From Actinomadura violacea (lineage in GTDB: Bacteria; Actinomycetota; Actinomycetes; Streptosporangiales; Streptosporangiaceae): DNA of 64,000 nt. Positions 8,601-15,892 of the stretch are shown one piece after another. The DNA is taken from contig NZ_JAGEPF010000044.1 in assembly GCF_017573465.1 (NCBI RefSeq), positions 1-64,000 on the forward strand. Reading direction: 5' to 3'. The notes below the pieces were generated by a model. It saw only the letters and a list, made by a program, of their open reading frames with translations. It made no database searches and was not told the origin of the DNA. The number at the start of each line of letters is the position of its first letter. The stretch's first letter is position 1. Made by a program: the position numbers and the translations under genes.

Positions 8601-8917
8601 GGGAGGCGCGCCGCCTGTACGCGTCCGCGCAGCCGATCCAGCCGGACTACTACTTCACGATGTTCTGCACGTTCCGCGGCATGACCGCGATCGCGCTGGG
8701 CGACGGGCAGGGCGCGGCGGAGCTGTACGCGGCGCTGCTGCCGTACCGGGACGGGCCGCCGGCCGGGCTGGAGAGCCTGTCGGTCGTCCTGCCGCCGCCC
8801 GCCCGCACCCTCGCCGGCCTCGCGCCCCTCGCCGGCGAGGACCCCGCCCCGCACCTGCGGCGCGCCGCCGAGATCGCGGCGCTGTGGAACGTCCCGCAGT
8901 GGGCGCCCGCGGGCTGA
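5693..8917 (+). CDS. BTAD (SARP/AfsR-like) transcriptional regulator with ATPase and TPR-like domains
   Basis: The 1074-residue protein has an OmpR-like winged helix and bacterial transcriptional activation domain (about residues 1-235), a Pro/Ala linker, then an AAA/STAND-type ATPase. Walker A GEAGLGKT begins at residue 296 and Walker B includes LDDLHWAD at 397-404. The rest is helical and TPR-like. Proteins of this build (AfsR, LuxR-like large regulators) couple nucleotide or ligand sensing to activation of secondary metabolism or stress genes. The start is an ATG 8 bases after a TACGAT -10 hexamer, so the mRNA is probably leaderless; a much longer open frame upstream only reads antisense through the hemerythrin gene. 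It likely controls itself and the divergent gene through the repeats at 5590-5642. No biosynthetic cluster is adjacent. Confidence 0.85.
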   Translation: MVRIRVLGAFEAEVSGVRAALGGPRQRAVLALLVAARGEVVPVDRLIEDLWRGEPPAQAVTSLQAYVSNLRKLLEPERPPRAPARVLVSAAPGYALRLPDEAVDAWHFAALARDPERPAEALKLWRGPAFAEFADEEWARTETRHLNELRLAARERHVAALLRAGGAAVAVPEAELLTRDEPLREEGWRLLALALWGSGRQTDALAALREVREVLAGELGLDPSPALADLETAILQQRTEAFDLPVPEPVPPPAPVPAPAPASAAEGPAFLGRGDELAALTGLAAGGGLRVALVTGEAGLGKTALLTRLAGVLEREGRLVVTGRCPESESAPPAWAWTEALTELARHVPAPAEAEPLLRDASAAEPRDTTAGRFRLHRAVWSWLEDAARRRPLAVMLDDLHWADAETLALLAALSGDASLLVVAAFRADEAGARLTETLAVLARRSPLRLPLDGLPEPAVARLIAAECGGVDAATVSALAERTGGNPFYVRESARLLSSEGALVATSEVPEGVRDVLRRRLARLPEPAVAVLRLAALAGREADVDALVLAADAGEDAVLDALDAGLVAGLLTERAPGRVRFAHALVRDTMVADLSALRRTRMHARLGAALERLAPDDVPALAYHFHRAASAATAAKAVEYAVRAADLAERRYAHETAVELLTQALESFERVPGRDDADRIDLLGRLLRAQARAGAVQDARATRSRAVGLAEEAGRDDLLLAAFTAWTEPAPWQLRPYGAVDEHLVGLLSRLLDLGGLAPDVRCRLLDAYAAELSGSGDPRARAAAEEAVEIARSLGDPQLRVLTLFTLGREVDYRDARRKAADARELRALGTDHDIPAALWSGTFTLAVIALGEERPDEVRARVAEAAELARRYRMPEASVVCEIAEAALDHADGRLEDAERRYAAAVRAMAAQGSLHTAGFELVARATLAVTRGTLAAFADDEQALAPEMRPLVADVLAAANAAAGRLGEARRLYASAQPIQPDYYFTMFCTFRGMTAIALGDGQGAAELYAALLPYRDGPPAGLESLSVVLPPPARTLAGLAPLAGEDPAPHLRRAAEIAALWNVPQWAPAG

Positions 8918-8990
8918 CCGGGACGCCGTCGCCGCCCCCGCAGCGTGTCGCCGGGGCCGCCGGGCGGGCCTTCCGCCTAGGGTCGCGGGC

Positions 8991-9692
8991 ATGGCCCACA
9001 GGCTCCTCCCGATCGCGGTACTGGCGGCGGTCGCCGCCGCGTCCGGCTGCGGCGGCTCCGGCGGCGCGTCCGCCGGGCAGGCCCGCGGCCCCGCCCGCGC
9101 CGCCCCCGCCGGCACCGGCTACACCTCCGACCAGCTCGGCCAGGCGCTGCTCCAGCAGGTCACCGGCTACCGGCGCGGCGAGCCCGACTCCGGCGAGTAC
9201 GGCTCGCTGAAGGCGCTGCGGAACGCCGCGCAGGTCCGCGCGGAGGCGCGGCTCGACAAGCCCAAGTGCGCGGAGGCCCAGGCCGGCGGCGGGAAGGTCG
9301 CGGCGGACGTGCCGACCGCGCTCGTCACGTTCGCCAAGAGCGACGGCCAGACGGCGACGGAGACGCTGATGGGGGTGGAGGACGCCGACGCCCAGCGGCA
9401 GGTCGAGGCGCGTGTCCCGAGCGGCTGCCTGACGTTCCGCACGCAGCTCGGCGGGCAGTCGGCCGAGCACCAGGTCACCGAGACGCGGCCCGGCGACATC
9501 GGCGACGGCTCCCGGACGGTCGGCGTCGCCACCACCAGCGGCGACCAGCGCACGAACAGCTGGTACGTGGTGTTCCGGGGCCGCCACTTCCTCGGCACCG
9601 TCACCGTCTTCGGGCCGAACGCGTCCCGCGCGGAGGCCGAGTCGCTGGCCCGCGCCTGCGTGACCCAGGCCCGCAAGATCCTCGGCACCTGA
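8991..9692 (+). CDS. Secreted lipoprotein, possible sensor-like domain
   Basis: The 233-residue protein has a lipoprotein signal with lipobox ASGC (Cys20), followed by a Gly/Ala-rich linker and a mixed alpha/beta domain with three cysteines. Its overall look recalls the extracellular PknH_C-like sensor domain, but I cannot confirm this. A TAGGGT hexamer at 8978-8983 ends 7 bases before the ATG, so the transcript is probably leaderless and separate from the regulator upstream. The downstream neighbour is the NfeD-SPFH pair, which starts after a gap of about 95 bases. Confidence 0.65.
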   Translation: MAHRLLPIAVLAAVAAASGCGGSGGASAGQARGPARAAPAGTGYTSDQLGQALLQQVTGYRRGEPDSGEYGSLKALRNAAQVRAEARLDKPKCAEAQAGGGKVAADVPTALVTFAKSDGQTATETLMGVEDADAQRQVEARVPSGCLTFRTQLGGQSAEHQVTETRPGDIGDGSRTVGVATTSGDQRTNSWYVVFRGRHFLGTVTVFGPNASRAEAESLARACVTQARKILGT

Positions 9693-9787
9693 TCCGCCTT
9701 CCCGCGACCCCGCGCGGACCTCTAGTGTCAGGATCGCGGGCGGAGCCGGATCGCGGGCCCGCCGGCGGCGATGACAGCGAGTAGGGG

Positions 9788-9997
9788 GTGCCCTTGATCG
9801 GCAAGGAGGGCCGGGTGACCGGCCGGATCGGCCCCGGTCTGGTCGGCGAGGTCATGATCGCGATCCGCGGCGGCTCGGAGGCGTTCTACGCGCATCCGGT
9901 CGATCCGCGCGAGGAGATCGCGGTCGGCTCGATCGTCGTCGTGGTCGAGTACCACCCGCCGCGGACGGTGTACGTGGCGCACGCCCTCGCCTCCTGA
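9788..9997 (+). CDS. Small NfeD-like OB-fold protein
   Basis: A 69-residue protein with the glycine pattern of the soluble C-terminal domain of NfeD (EGRVTGRIGPGLVGEV, then VGSIVVVVEYHPPRTVYV) and no membrane segment. NfeD proteins work with SPFH/flotillin proteins in membrane organisation, and an SPFH gene follows 170 bases downstream. Start choice: GTG at 9788, or TTG at 9794, which sits 5 bases after AGGGGG and is the better placed for translation. Confidence 0.7.
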   Translation: MPLIGKEGRVTGRIGPGLVGEVMIAIRGGSEAFYAHPVDPREEIAVGSIVVVVEYHPPRTVYVAHALAS

Positions 9998-10167
9998 GCG
10001 CAGCGCCCCGTTCGCGGGCGCCGCGCCCGGCCGGTGAGCGCCGCGCGGGGGTTCGTGAACACTGTCACAAAAGGGGCGAACCAAAGGCGGGTCCGCTGCG
10101 TCTACTGGAAAACGCGGACGGGACCCGCCTCCACCGGGCCGGCCGCCCGCCAGAGTGAGGAGGCCGC

Positions 10168-11517
10168 ATGCCCATCATCGCGGTGGCGATCGCAGTGGTC
10201 GTCGCCATCATCGTGCTGATCATCCTGTTCAAGATGGTCTGGCGGGTCGCGGAGCCGAACGAGGCGCTGATCATCTCCGGCCTGGGCGCCCGCTCCAAGC
10301 CCATCGACGGGGTGGAGAGCCTCGGCTTCAAGATCATCACGGGCAAGGGCACCTCGGTGCTGCCGGGCTTCCAGACGGCCCGCCGGCTCCGGCTGGACAG
10401 CCGCGCGGCGAACCTCGAGGTGCACTGCGTGACCCAGCAGGGCATCCCGGTGAAGGTCCGCGGCGTCGTGATCTACAAGGTCGGCGACGACTTCGTGTCG
10501 ATCGCCAACGCGGCGCGCCGCTTCCTGGAGCAGCAGAAGTCGATGGACGGGGCGATCCACGAGCTGTTCACCGGCCACCTGCGCTCGATCATCGGCAACC
10601 TGACCGTCGAGGACCTCATCCTCAACCGCGAGCGGCTCACCTCCGAGACCCGCGGCTCGGCCGCCGACGAGATGAGCAAGCTCGGCCTGGTCGTGGACTC
10701 GCTGCAGATCCAGGAGATCGACGACGAGACCGGCTACATCACGAACCTGGGCCGCCCGCACGCCGCGAAGGTCGCCGCGGAGGCGCGCATCGCCGAGGCC
10801 GAGCGGGACCAGGAGGCCACCCGCAAGGAGCAGGAGGCCATGCGGGAGAACGCCGCGGTGATCCGGGACACCGAGATGAAGAAGGCGGAGTACGAGGGGC
10901 AGGTGCAGCAGGCCGCGCAGCAGGCCCGCCAGGAGGTCATCCTCAAGGAGACCCGCAACGCCGAGCTGGAGGCCGAGCGCACCGAGAAGCGGCTGGAGAG
11001 CGAGGTCCGCAAGCCGGCCGACGCGCGCGCGTACGAGCAGGTGAAGCTGGCGGAGGCCGAGCGGGAGGAGCGCATCTCCTACGCGCAGGCCGCCGCGACC
11101 GAGGTGCAGCTGAAGGCGCAGCGGGAGGCCGAGGCCACCCGCCTGCTCGGTGAGGCGCAGGCCGACGCGACGCGGCGCAAGGGCCTCGCGGAGGCCGAGG
11201 CGATCAAGGCGCGGGCGGACGCGCTGGCGCAGAACACCGACGCGGTGATCGCGCAGCAGCTCGCCGAGAAGTGGCCGGAGATCGTCCAGGCCGGCGCGGG
11301 CGTGTTCGGCAACGTCGACAACATGGTCGTGCTGAACGGCGCGGAGGGCATCGAGGACATGCTCGCCAAGGCGCTGACGCTCGGCGGCACCGGGCTCGGC
11401 GTGGCCCGGCAGCTGCTGGCCGGCATGAACGGCCAGAACGGTCAGAACGGGAACCCGGCGAACGGTGCGGCCCAGGCCGTCCCGGTCACCCCGGTGGAAC
11501 TCCCCGAGCAGGACTGA
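10168..11517 (+). CDS. SPFH-domain flotillin-like membrane scaffold protein
   Basis: The 449-residue protein has one N-terminal membrane helix (about residues 3-25), an SPFH/Band 7 domain to about residue 200, and a long coiled coil rich in Glu, Ala, Arg and Lys (about 200-360) with the EA-repeats typical of flotillins. The tail is Asn/Gly/Gln-rich. Flotillins oligomerise at the inner leaflet and organise membrane microdomains. AGGAGG precedes the ATG. The NfeD-like gene upstream fits the common NfeD-flotillin pairing (YuaF-FloT in Bacillus). It ends at a strong hairpin. Confidence 0.85.
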   Translation: MPIIAVAIAVVVAIIVLIILFKMVWRVAEPNEALIISGLGARSKPIDGVESLGFKIITGKGTSVLPGFQTARRLRLDSRAANLEVHCVTQQGIPVKVRGVVIYKVGDDFVSIANAARRFLEQQKSMDGAIHELFTGHLRSIIGNLTVEDLILNRERLTSETRGSAADEMSKLGLVVDSLQIQEIDDETGYITNLGRPHAAKVAAEARIAEAERDQEATRKEQEAMRENAAVIRDTEMKKAEYEGQVQQAAQQARQEVILKETRNAELEAERTEKRLESEVRKPADARAYEQVKLAEAEREERISYAQAAATEVQLKAQREAEATRLLGEAQADATRRKGLAEAEAIKARADALAQNTDAVIAQQLAEKWPEIVQAGAGVFGNVDNMVVLNGAEGIEDMLAKALTLGGTGLGVARQLLAGMNGQNGQNGNPANGAAQAVPVTPVELPEQD

Positions 11518-11537
11518 CCCGGACGACCGACCGGAAC

Positions 11538-11577
11538 GCGGCCGGTGTCCCGCCCTGGGGGGCGGGGCGCCGGCCGC
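11538..11577 (+). terminator. Terminator hairpin after the SPFH gene
   Basis: Outer arms GCGGCCGG and CCGGCCGC enclose inner arms CCCGCC and GGCGGG. This makes a long, nearly continuous stem without a T tract. Confidence 0.7.
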
Positions 11578-11623
11578 TTCCGCGCGGAACGCCGTCCCCG
11601 CCGGGCCCCAATAGACTCGCCCC

Positions 11624-12298
11624 ATGTCCGTGCCGCGGCTCGCCGTCTCCGTCGATCTGGTCGTGTTAACCGTGCGGGAGCAGCGGCTGTCCGCGCTCCG
11701 ATGGCGGCGGGACCGGGCGCCCTACGAGGGGGCGTGGTCGCTGCCCGGCGGGTTCATCCAGCTCGACGAGGACCTGCCCGCCGCCGCGTCCCGGCTGATG
11801 GCCGAGCGGGCGGGGCTCGCGGACGTCCGGATCCACCTGGAGCAGCTCGCGACCTACGGGTATCCGGACCGGGACCCGCGGCAGCGGGTGGTGAGCGTCG
11901 CCTACCTCGGCCTCGCCCCCGACCTGCCCGCCTCCAGCCGCGCGCAGGTGCTGTGGACGGCGGTGGACGACCTGATCGGCAAGGACCGGGCCGCGTTCGA
12001 CCACCGGCGGATCCTCTGCGACGGGATGGAGCGCGCGCGGGCGAAGCTGGAGTACACCTCGCTCGCCGCGGCGTTCTGCCCGCCCGAGTTCACGGTCGCG
12101 GAGCTGCGCCGGGTGTACGAGATCGTCTGGGGGACCGTCCTGGACCCGCGGAACTTCCACCGCAAGGTCACCGGCGCGGACCGGTTCCTGATCCCGACCG
12201 ACCGGACGACGACCCGCGACGGCGGCCGTCCGGCGCGGCTGTACCGTCGCGGGGACGCCGAGCAGCTGCGCCCGCCGATGCTGCGCCCGCGCGGCTGA
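11624..12298 (+). CDS. NrtR-like regulator: degenerate Nudix domain plus winged helix
   Basis: The 224-residue protein has a Nudix fold at residues 1 to about 140 and a winged helix from about 150. The winged helix includes FTVAELRRVYEIVWG and a Phe/Arg-rich segment typical of NrtR-type NAD-metabolism repressors. The Nudix box is degenerate: after GGFIQLDED the expected RELxEExG reads RLMAERAGL, so metal-dependent hydrolysis is unlikely and ligand sensing (ADP-ribose-like) is the probable role. TAGACT (11612-11617) ends 6 bases before the ATG, suggesting a leaderless mRNA. No NAD-biosynthesis gene is adjacent, so the target is unknown. Confidence 0.75.
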   Translation: MSVPRLAVSVDLVVLTVREQRLSALRWRRDRAPYEGAWSLPGGFIQLDEDLPAAASRLMAERAGLADVRIHLEQLATYGYPDRDPRQRVVSVAYLGLAPDLPASSRAQVLWTAVDDLIGKDRAAFDHRRILCDGMERARAKLEYTSLAAAFCPPEFTVAELRRVYEIVWGTVLDPRNFHRKVTGADRFLIPTDRTTTRDGGRPARLYRRGDAEQLRPPMLRPRG

Positions 12299-12430
12299 CC
12301 GCGCGGGCGGCCGGGGCGGCCGACCGGGCGGGTGGCCGGGCGGGTGGCCGGGCCCGGCCAGGTAAAAGATCGCCGCGTTGACCTGGGGTGATGTCGCGGG
12401 CATCCGGACGGGATTGCTAGCTTGCGACCT

Positions 12431-12718
12431 ATGAACGGTGACTCGTCCGAAGTGCTGGGCCTGCTCGTCAGGGACATCGGGGAGGCCGGCGTCGCGGAGA
12501 TGGCCGGGTCCCCGGGGCTGGCGGCGGCGGTCGACCAGCACGTGGCGAGCCTGCGCGACGAGCTCGGTGAGCCGGACGAGGACGAGCTGATGGGCTACCT
12601 GCGGGAGTTCGCGGAGGAGGCGTTCAACCGCGGCTGGTGGCCGGACAGCACCCGGGACTGGGAGTTCGTCCGGATCGTCGCCGTGTGCTGGCTGATGCGC
12701 GAGGCCACCGCCCCCTGA
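12431..12718 (+). CDS. Small acidic protein of unknown function
   Basis: A 95-residue acidic, helical protein with a conserved-looking C-terminal block (WWPDSTRDWEFVRI, VCWLMRE). It may belong to the DUF6401 group of small actinobacterial proteins, but I cannot verify this. A TAGCTT hexamer (12418-12423) ends 7 bases before the ATG, which favours this start over the TTG at 12422. It is followed immediately by a 14-base perfect hairpin and then the aminotransferase gene. Confidence 0.6.
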   Translation: MNGDSSEVLGLLVRDIGEAGVAEMAGSPGLAAAVDQHVASLRDELGEPDEDELMGYLREFAEEAFNRGWWPDSTRDWEFVRIVAVCWLMREATAP

Positions 12719-12719
12719 C

Positions 12720-12755
12720 TGCACCATGTCCCGCTTTCGCCCGGGACATGGTGCA
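12720..12755. terminator. Perfect 14-base-pair hairpin
   Basis: TGCACCATGTCCCG (12720-12733) and CGGGACATGGTGCA (12742-12755) are exact inverted copies around an 8-base loop. It begins right after the stop codon of the small acidic gene and lies 48 bases before the hisC start, so it separates the two transcription units. Confidence 0.7.
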
Positions 12756-12802
12756 TTCCGTAGGCTTGACCCCAACACCCCTGTGCAACCTGGAGGACAA
12801 CG

Positions 12803-13882
12803 GTGTCCGAGGCAACCACTCCGCGCTTCCGCTCCGTCCTCGACCGCTTCGTGGCCTACAAGCCCGGCAAGGTCGTGGTGTCGCCCGAGGGCCGCTCGTT
12901 CAAGCTCTCGTCCAACGAGTCGCCGGAGGGGCCGCTCCCCTCGGTGCTGGACGCGATCGCGGCGGCGGCGCGGAACGTCAACCGCTACCCCGACAACAAC
13001 GCGACGGCGCTGACCGAGGCGATCGCCGGGTTCTGCGGCGTGCCCGCCGACCACGTCGCGGTGGGCTGCGGGTCGGTCGGGATGACGCAGATGCTGCTGG
13101 AGGCGGTCGCCGAGCCGGGCACCGAGGTGGTGTACGCGTGGCGGTCGTTCGAGGCGTACCCGCTGCTGGTGTCGCTGTCGGGCGCGACGGGCGTGCAGGT
13201 GGCGCTGAAGGACGAGACGCACGACCTGCCCGCGATGGCCGACGCGATCACCGAGAAGACCCGGCTGGTGTTCCTGTGCAACCCGAACAACCCGACCGGG
13301 ACGGTGGTGGGGCGCGCGGAGATCGAGGCGTTCCTCGACCGGGTGCCCGAGGACTGCCTGGTCGTGCTGGACGAGGCGTACCGCGAGTACGTCCGTGACG
13401 ACGAGGTGCCGGACGGCCTGACGCTGGTCGGCGACCGGCCGAACCTGGCGGTGCTGCGGACGTTCTCCAAGGCGTACGGGCTGGCCGGGCTGCGGATCGG
13501 GTACCTGGTGGCGCACCCGATCGTGGCGGGCGCGATCCGCAAGACGTTCCTGCCGTTCAGCGTGAACTCGGTGGCGCAGGCCGCCGGGATCGCGTCGCTG
13601 GAGGCGACGGACGAGCTGCTGGAGCGGGTCGAGCGGACGGTGAAGGAGCGCGACCGGGTGCACGGGGCGCTGCGCGCGGACGGCTGGACGGTCCCGCCGA
13701 CGGAGGCGAACTTCGTGTGGCTGCGCCTCGGCGACCGGACGATGGAGTTCTCCGCGGCGTGCGACGCGCAGGGCGTGAGCGTCCGCCCGTTCGAGGGCGA
13801 GGGCGCGCGGGTCTCGATCGGCTCGCCGGAGGAGAACGACGCGTTCCTTGAGGTCGCGAAGGCGGTCCCGTACCGGAACTGA
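12803..13882 (+). CDS. hisC: Histidinol-phosphate / aromatic amino acid aminotransferase
   Basis: A fold-type I PLP aminotransferase of 359 residues. It shows the substrate loop LSSNESPEGP, the NPNNPTG motif, the DEAYREY motif and the PLP lysine in TFSKAYGLAGLRIGY (Lys223). It catalyses amino transfer to imidazole-acetol phosphate or to aromatic keto acids. Because it stands alone, away from any his operon, it may be the Pat/HisC2-type paralogue acting on phenylalanine or tyrosine. The GTG start follows GGAGG at about 9 bases. A long hairpin ends the gene. Confidence 0.88.
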   Translation: MSEATTPRFRSVLDRFVAYKPGKVVVSPEGRSFKLSSNESPEGPLPSVLDAIAAAARNVNRYPDNNATALTEAIAGFCGVPADHVAVGCGSVGMTQMLLEAVAEPGTEVVYAWRSFEAYPLLVSLSGATGVQVALKDETHDLPAMADAITEKTRLVFLCNPNNPTGTVVGRAEIEAFLDRVPEDCLVVLDEAYREYVRDDEVPDGLTLVGDRPNLAVLRTFSKAYGLAGLRIGYLVAHPIVAGAIRKTFLPFSVNSVAQAAGIASLEATDELLERVERTVKERDRVHGALRADGWTVPPTEANFVWLRLGDRTMEFSAACDAQGVSVRPFEGEGARVSIGSPEENDAFLEVAKAVPYRN

Positions 13883-13889
13883 TGGCCGG

Positions 13890-13930
13890 GACCGGGCCGT
13901 CCCGCCCCGGAGGGACGGAGCGGCCCGGTC
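13890..13930. terminator. Bidirectional hairpin between hisC and a convergent secreted-protein gene
   Basis: GACCGGGCCG (13890-13899) pairs with CGGCCCGGTC (13921-13930), and GTCCC/GGGAC pair inside. It sits between two convergent genes and could serve both. Confidence 0.7.
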
Positions 13931-13957
13931 ATCGGACGTGCTCGTGGCCGGGAGCCG

Positions 13958-14587
13958 TCAGCTCGTGGCCCAGAGCTGCTGGCCGCCGCTGCCGACGAGC
14001 TTGAAGGCGGCGGTCACCGTCGCCGTGCCGGGGCAGAGCGCGGACCCGCTCTTCTTGGTCACGGTGCCGTTGGTGATCTTGGCCTGGGCCTGCGCGACGG
14101 AGGTGTCGGGCCGGGTGGGGTTGTTCGGGTTGTAGCCGTTGCCGGTGAGCGTCCCGGTGTAGACGCAGCTGAGCCCGAAGACGGTGGCGCCGACGGTGTA
14201 GTGGGCGACGGTGATGGTGCCGTCCCGGCCGCCGGCGACCGGGGCGTAGACGACGGAGCCGCCGGTCCAGGGCAGGCTCTGGGCGGTCACGGTCACGGAG
14301 CCGAGGCTGCTGGTGCACCCGCTGAACGACGCCGACGTGACGTTCAGGTTGGTGCCGTCGGAGTTGATCGTGCCGTTCTGGACGGCCGAGGTGCAGGTGG
14401 CGTTGCTGAGCGAGGTGACGACCGAGATGTTGCCCAGGTTGGTCGCGACGACGCCGCCGGAGTAGGCGGGGCCGGTGGCGCTGCCGCTGCGGATGGTGGT
14501 GCCGGCGGCGGACGCCGGCGCCATCGTCAGCGCGAGGACGGAGACCGAAGCGGCTCCTGCGACTGCGAGCTTGTGAACACGTGACAC
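13958..14587 (-). CDS. Secreted Ser/Thr/Gly-rich protein of unknown function
   Basis: The 209-residue product has a Sec signal peptide with a cleavage site after APASA (near residue 27). The mature part is rich in Ser, Thr, Gly and Val with regularly placed cysteines, consistent with an extracellular beta-sandwich stabilised by disulfides. I do not recognise the family. The GTG start follows AAGGGAG. It is convergent with hisC and alone in its transcription unit. The upstream region 14588-15310 is unusually long and AT-richer near the start. Confidence 0.7.
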   Translation of the reverse strand: MSRVHKLAVAGAASVSVLALTMAPASAAGTTIRSGSATGPAYSGGVVATNLGNISVVTSLSNATCTSAVQNGTINSDGTNLNVTSASFSGCTSSLGSVTVTAQSLPWTGGSVVYAPVAGGRDGTITVAHYTVGATVFGLSCVYTGTLTGNGYNPNNPTRPDTSVAQAQAKITNGTVTKKSGSALCPGTATVTAAFKLVGSGGQQLWATS

Positions 14588-15310
14588 CTGTGGCTCCCTT
14601 CGCGAGGTGTCAAGGGGGTGGTACCGGGATTAAGCGCCTCTCCGCGGGGCGAATTCAAGGCCCTGGCCGGATTGAGACACTTTCCGGTTTCTATTGGACT
14701 GAACGGCCAATTAGCGCATTCGGGCAGGCGGAATTGCGCGCTCACAGAATGGCGCGTTCAGGAAGGGAAAATGGCGGGGTCGGCGGCGGCCGGCGAGGGT
14801 GGGGGCTCGGTCGGGCGTGGCGCGGAGCGATCACGTACCGGGCGGTTCGCGGCCTCCTGGCAGGCGAACGGCACCGGTCGGGGCGATCGGGCTTGTCGGG
14901 TGCACGGCGCGCTCCCATGAATCCGGACATGGCGGGGAACCGGGATGAGGGCACGCGCCCAACGCTGGAGGATCCGGCCGGGGATGCGGCCGGGATCAGC
15001 GATGATGCCTCACGTGACCGCCATGATGAACGGCGAAATGTCATCGGTCAAGGCCATTCACGGGATGGCCGATCCGGACGGCCGGAAGCTCGTTTCCGGA
15101 TGCCCGGCGGTCCGGCGGCCGGGCGCGGCGGCCGCCTGCGGTGCGCGGCGCCGGGATCACGCCGGGCCGGAGCTCGTGTTCGGGGGCCGGTGCACGCTGC
15201 GCGCCCGCACCCCCGGGCCGTGCACCGACCGTAGGCCGGCGCGGACGCGGAGTGCTTCAGCGCAGTTCGCTGCACGAATTAAAGATGGCTTCCGGTGTTA
15301 GTCTTGCCGT
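14588..15310. other. Long gene-poor intergenic region
   Basis: Between the divergent secreted-protein and MarR genes. Its left 180 bases are less GC-rich than the surroundings and probably hold the secreted gene's promoter. Short open frames exist on both strands, but none has a ribosome site, a recognisable motif or third-position GC bias that I trust. I see no clear repeat or RNA gene. Confidence 0.5.
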
Positions 15311-15793
15311 GTGGTCAAAGATGATAACGGCCGGCTCGGAGTCGTGGCCGCCCTGGTGCGGTCCTCGTTCCTGGTGGACGCGGTGTACGCGGCGTCGGCC
15401 CGCGAGTACGGGCTGACCCAGCAGCAGGGGCAGCTGCTCTGCGTGCTGATGGGGCGGTCGTACGGCATGGGCGAGCTGGGCGCGACGCTGGGGCTGGCGA
15501 AGTCGAGCCTGACCGGACTGGTGGACCGCACCGAGCGCAACGGCCTGGTCCGGCGGGAGCCGGACCCCCGGGACACGCGGGCGGTGCGGGTGGCGCTGAC
15601 CGCGCGGGGCGCCGAGCTCGTGGACGAGTTCTACACCGAGACGTGCCGCCGGATCGACGAGCTGCCGGCGGGGCTGAGCCCGCGGGAGCGCGAGACGCTC
15701 GCCGGCCTGCTGGGCCGCGTGGTGCTGGACAACGAGGTCCCGGCGGTCTTCCAGGAGCCGGACGAGGAGCCCGCGGGCGATCCGGGCCGGTAG
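15311..15793 (+). CDS. MarR-family transcriptional regulator
   Basis: The 160-residue winged-helix protein has the MarR helix-turn-helix (MGELGATLGLAKSSLTGLVDRTERNGLVRREPDPRD in two blocks) and the wing with Asp-Pro-Arg-Asp. MarR proteins repress nearby genes until a phenolic or oxidant ligand binds. A TAGTCT hexamer (15299-15304) ends 6 bases before the GTG start, so it is probably leaderless. It lies upstream of, and in the same direction as, a flavoprotein and an LLM oxidoreductase gene, with a perfect palindrome between. It most likely controls them and not itself alone. Confidence 0.85.
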   Translation: MVKDDNGRLGVVAALVRSSFLVDAVYAASAREYGLTQQQGQLLCVLMGRSYGMGELGATLGLAKSSLTGLVDRTERNGLVRREPDPRDTRAVRVALTARGAELVDEFYTETCRRIDELPAGLSPRERETLAGLLGRVVLDNEVPAVFQEPDEEPAGDPGR

Positions 15794-15825
15794 CGGGGAA
15801 TCGCGGTCCTGCGGACGCGGTTGTT

Positions 15826-15862
15826 GTTCGCAGTACGAACTGATACCGTTCGTACTGCGAAC
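15826..15862. promoter_or_regulatory. Perfect nested palindrome, candidate MarR operator
   Basis: GTTCGCAGTACGAAC (15826-15840) and GTTCGTACTGCGAAC (15848-15862) are exact inverted copies around a 7-base spacer. Each arm is itself a GTTCG-N5-CGAAC dyad. It lies 31 bases before the flavoprotein ATG and 33 bases after the MarR stop, the expected place for a repressor site. Confidence 0.75.
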
Positions 15863-15892
15863 TCTAACCGTTTGTTCTGGGAGCGTGAAATC

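Noticed and set aside
5678..9115. Long minus-strand open frame (1145 codons) opposite the BTAD regulator
   Set aside because: It is an antisense shadow of a gene with clear domains; the translation is low-complexity Arg/Gly/Ala-rich with no motif.
14618..15301. Possible small genes upstream of the MarR gene
   Set aside because: Several overlapping frames exist, but none has a ribosome site, leaderless hexamer or motif.
15826..15862. Intrinsic terminator of the MarR gene
   Set aside because: The palindrome is AT-balanced, made of two nested dyads and placed at a promoter; no T tract follows. An operator fits better.
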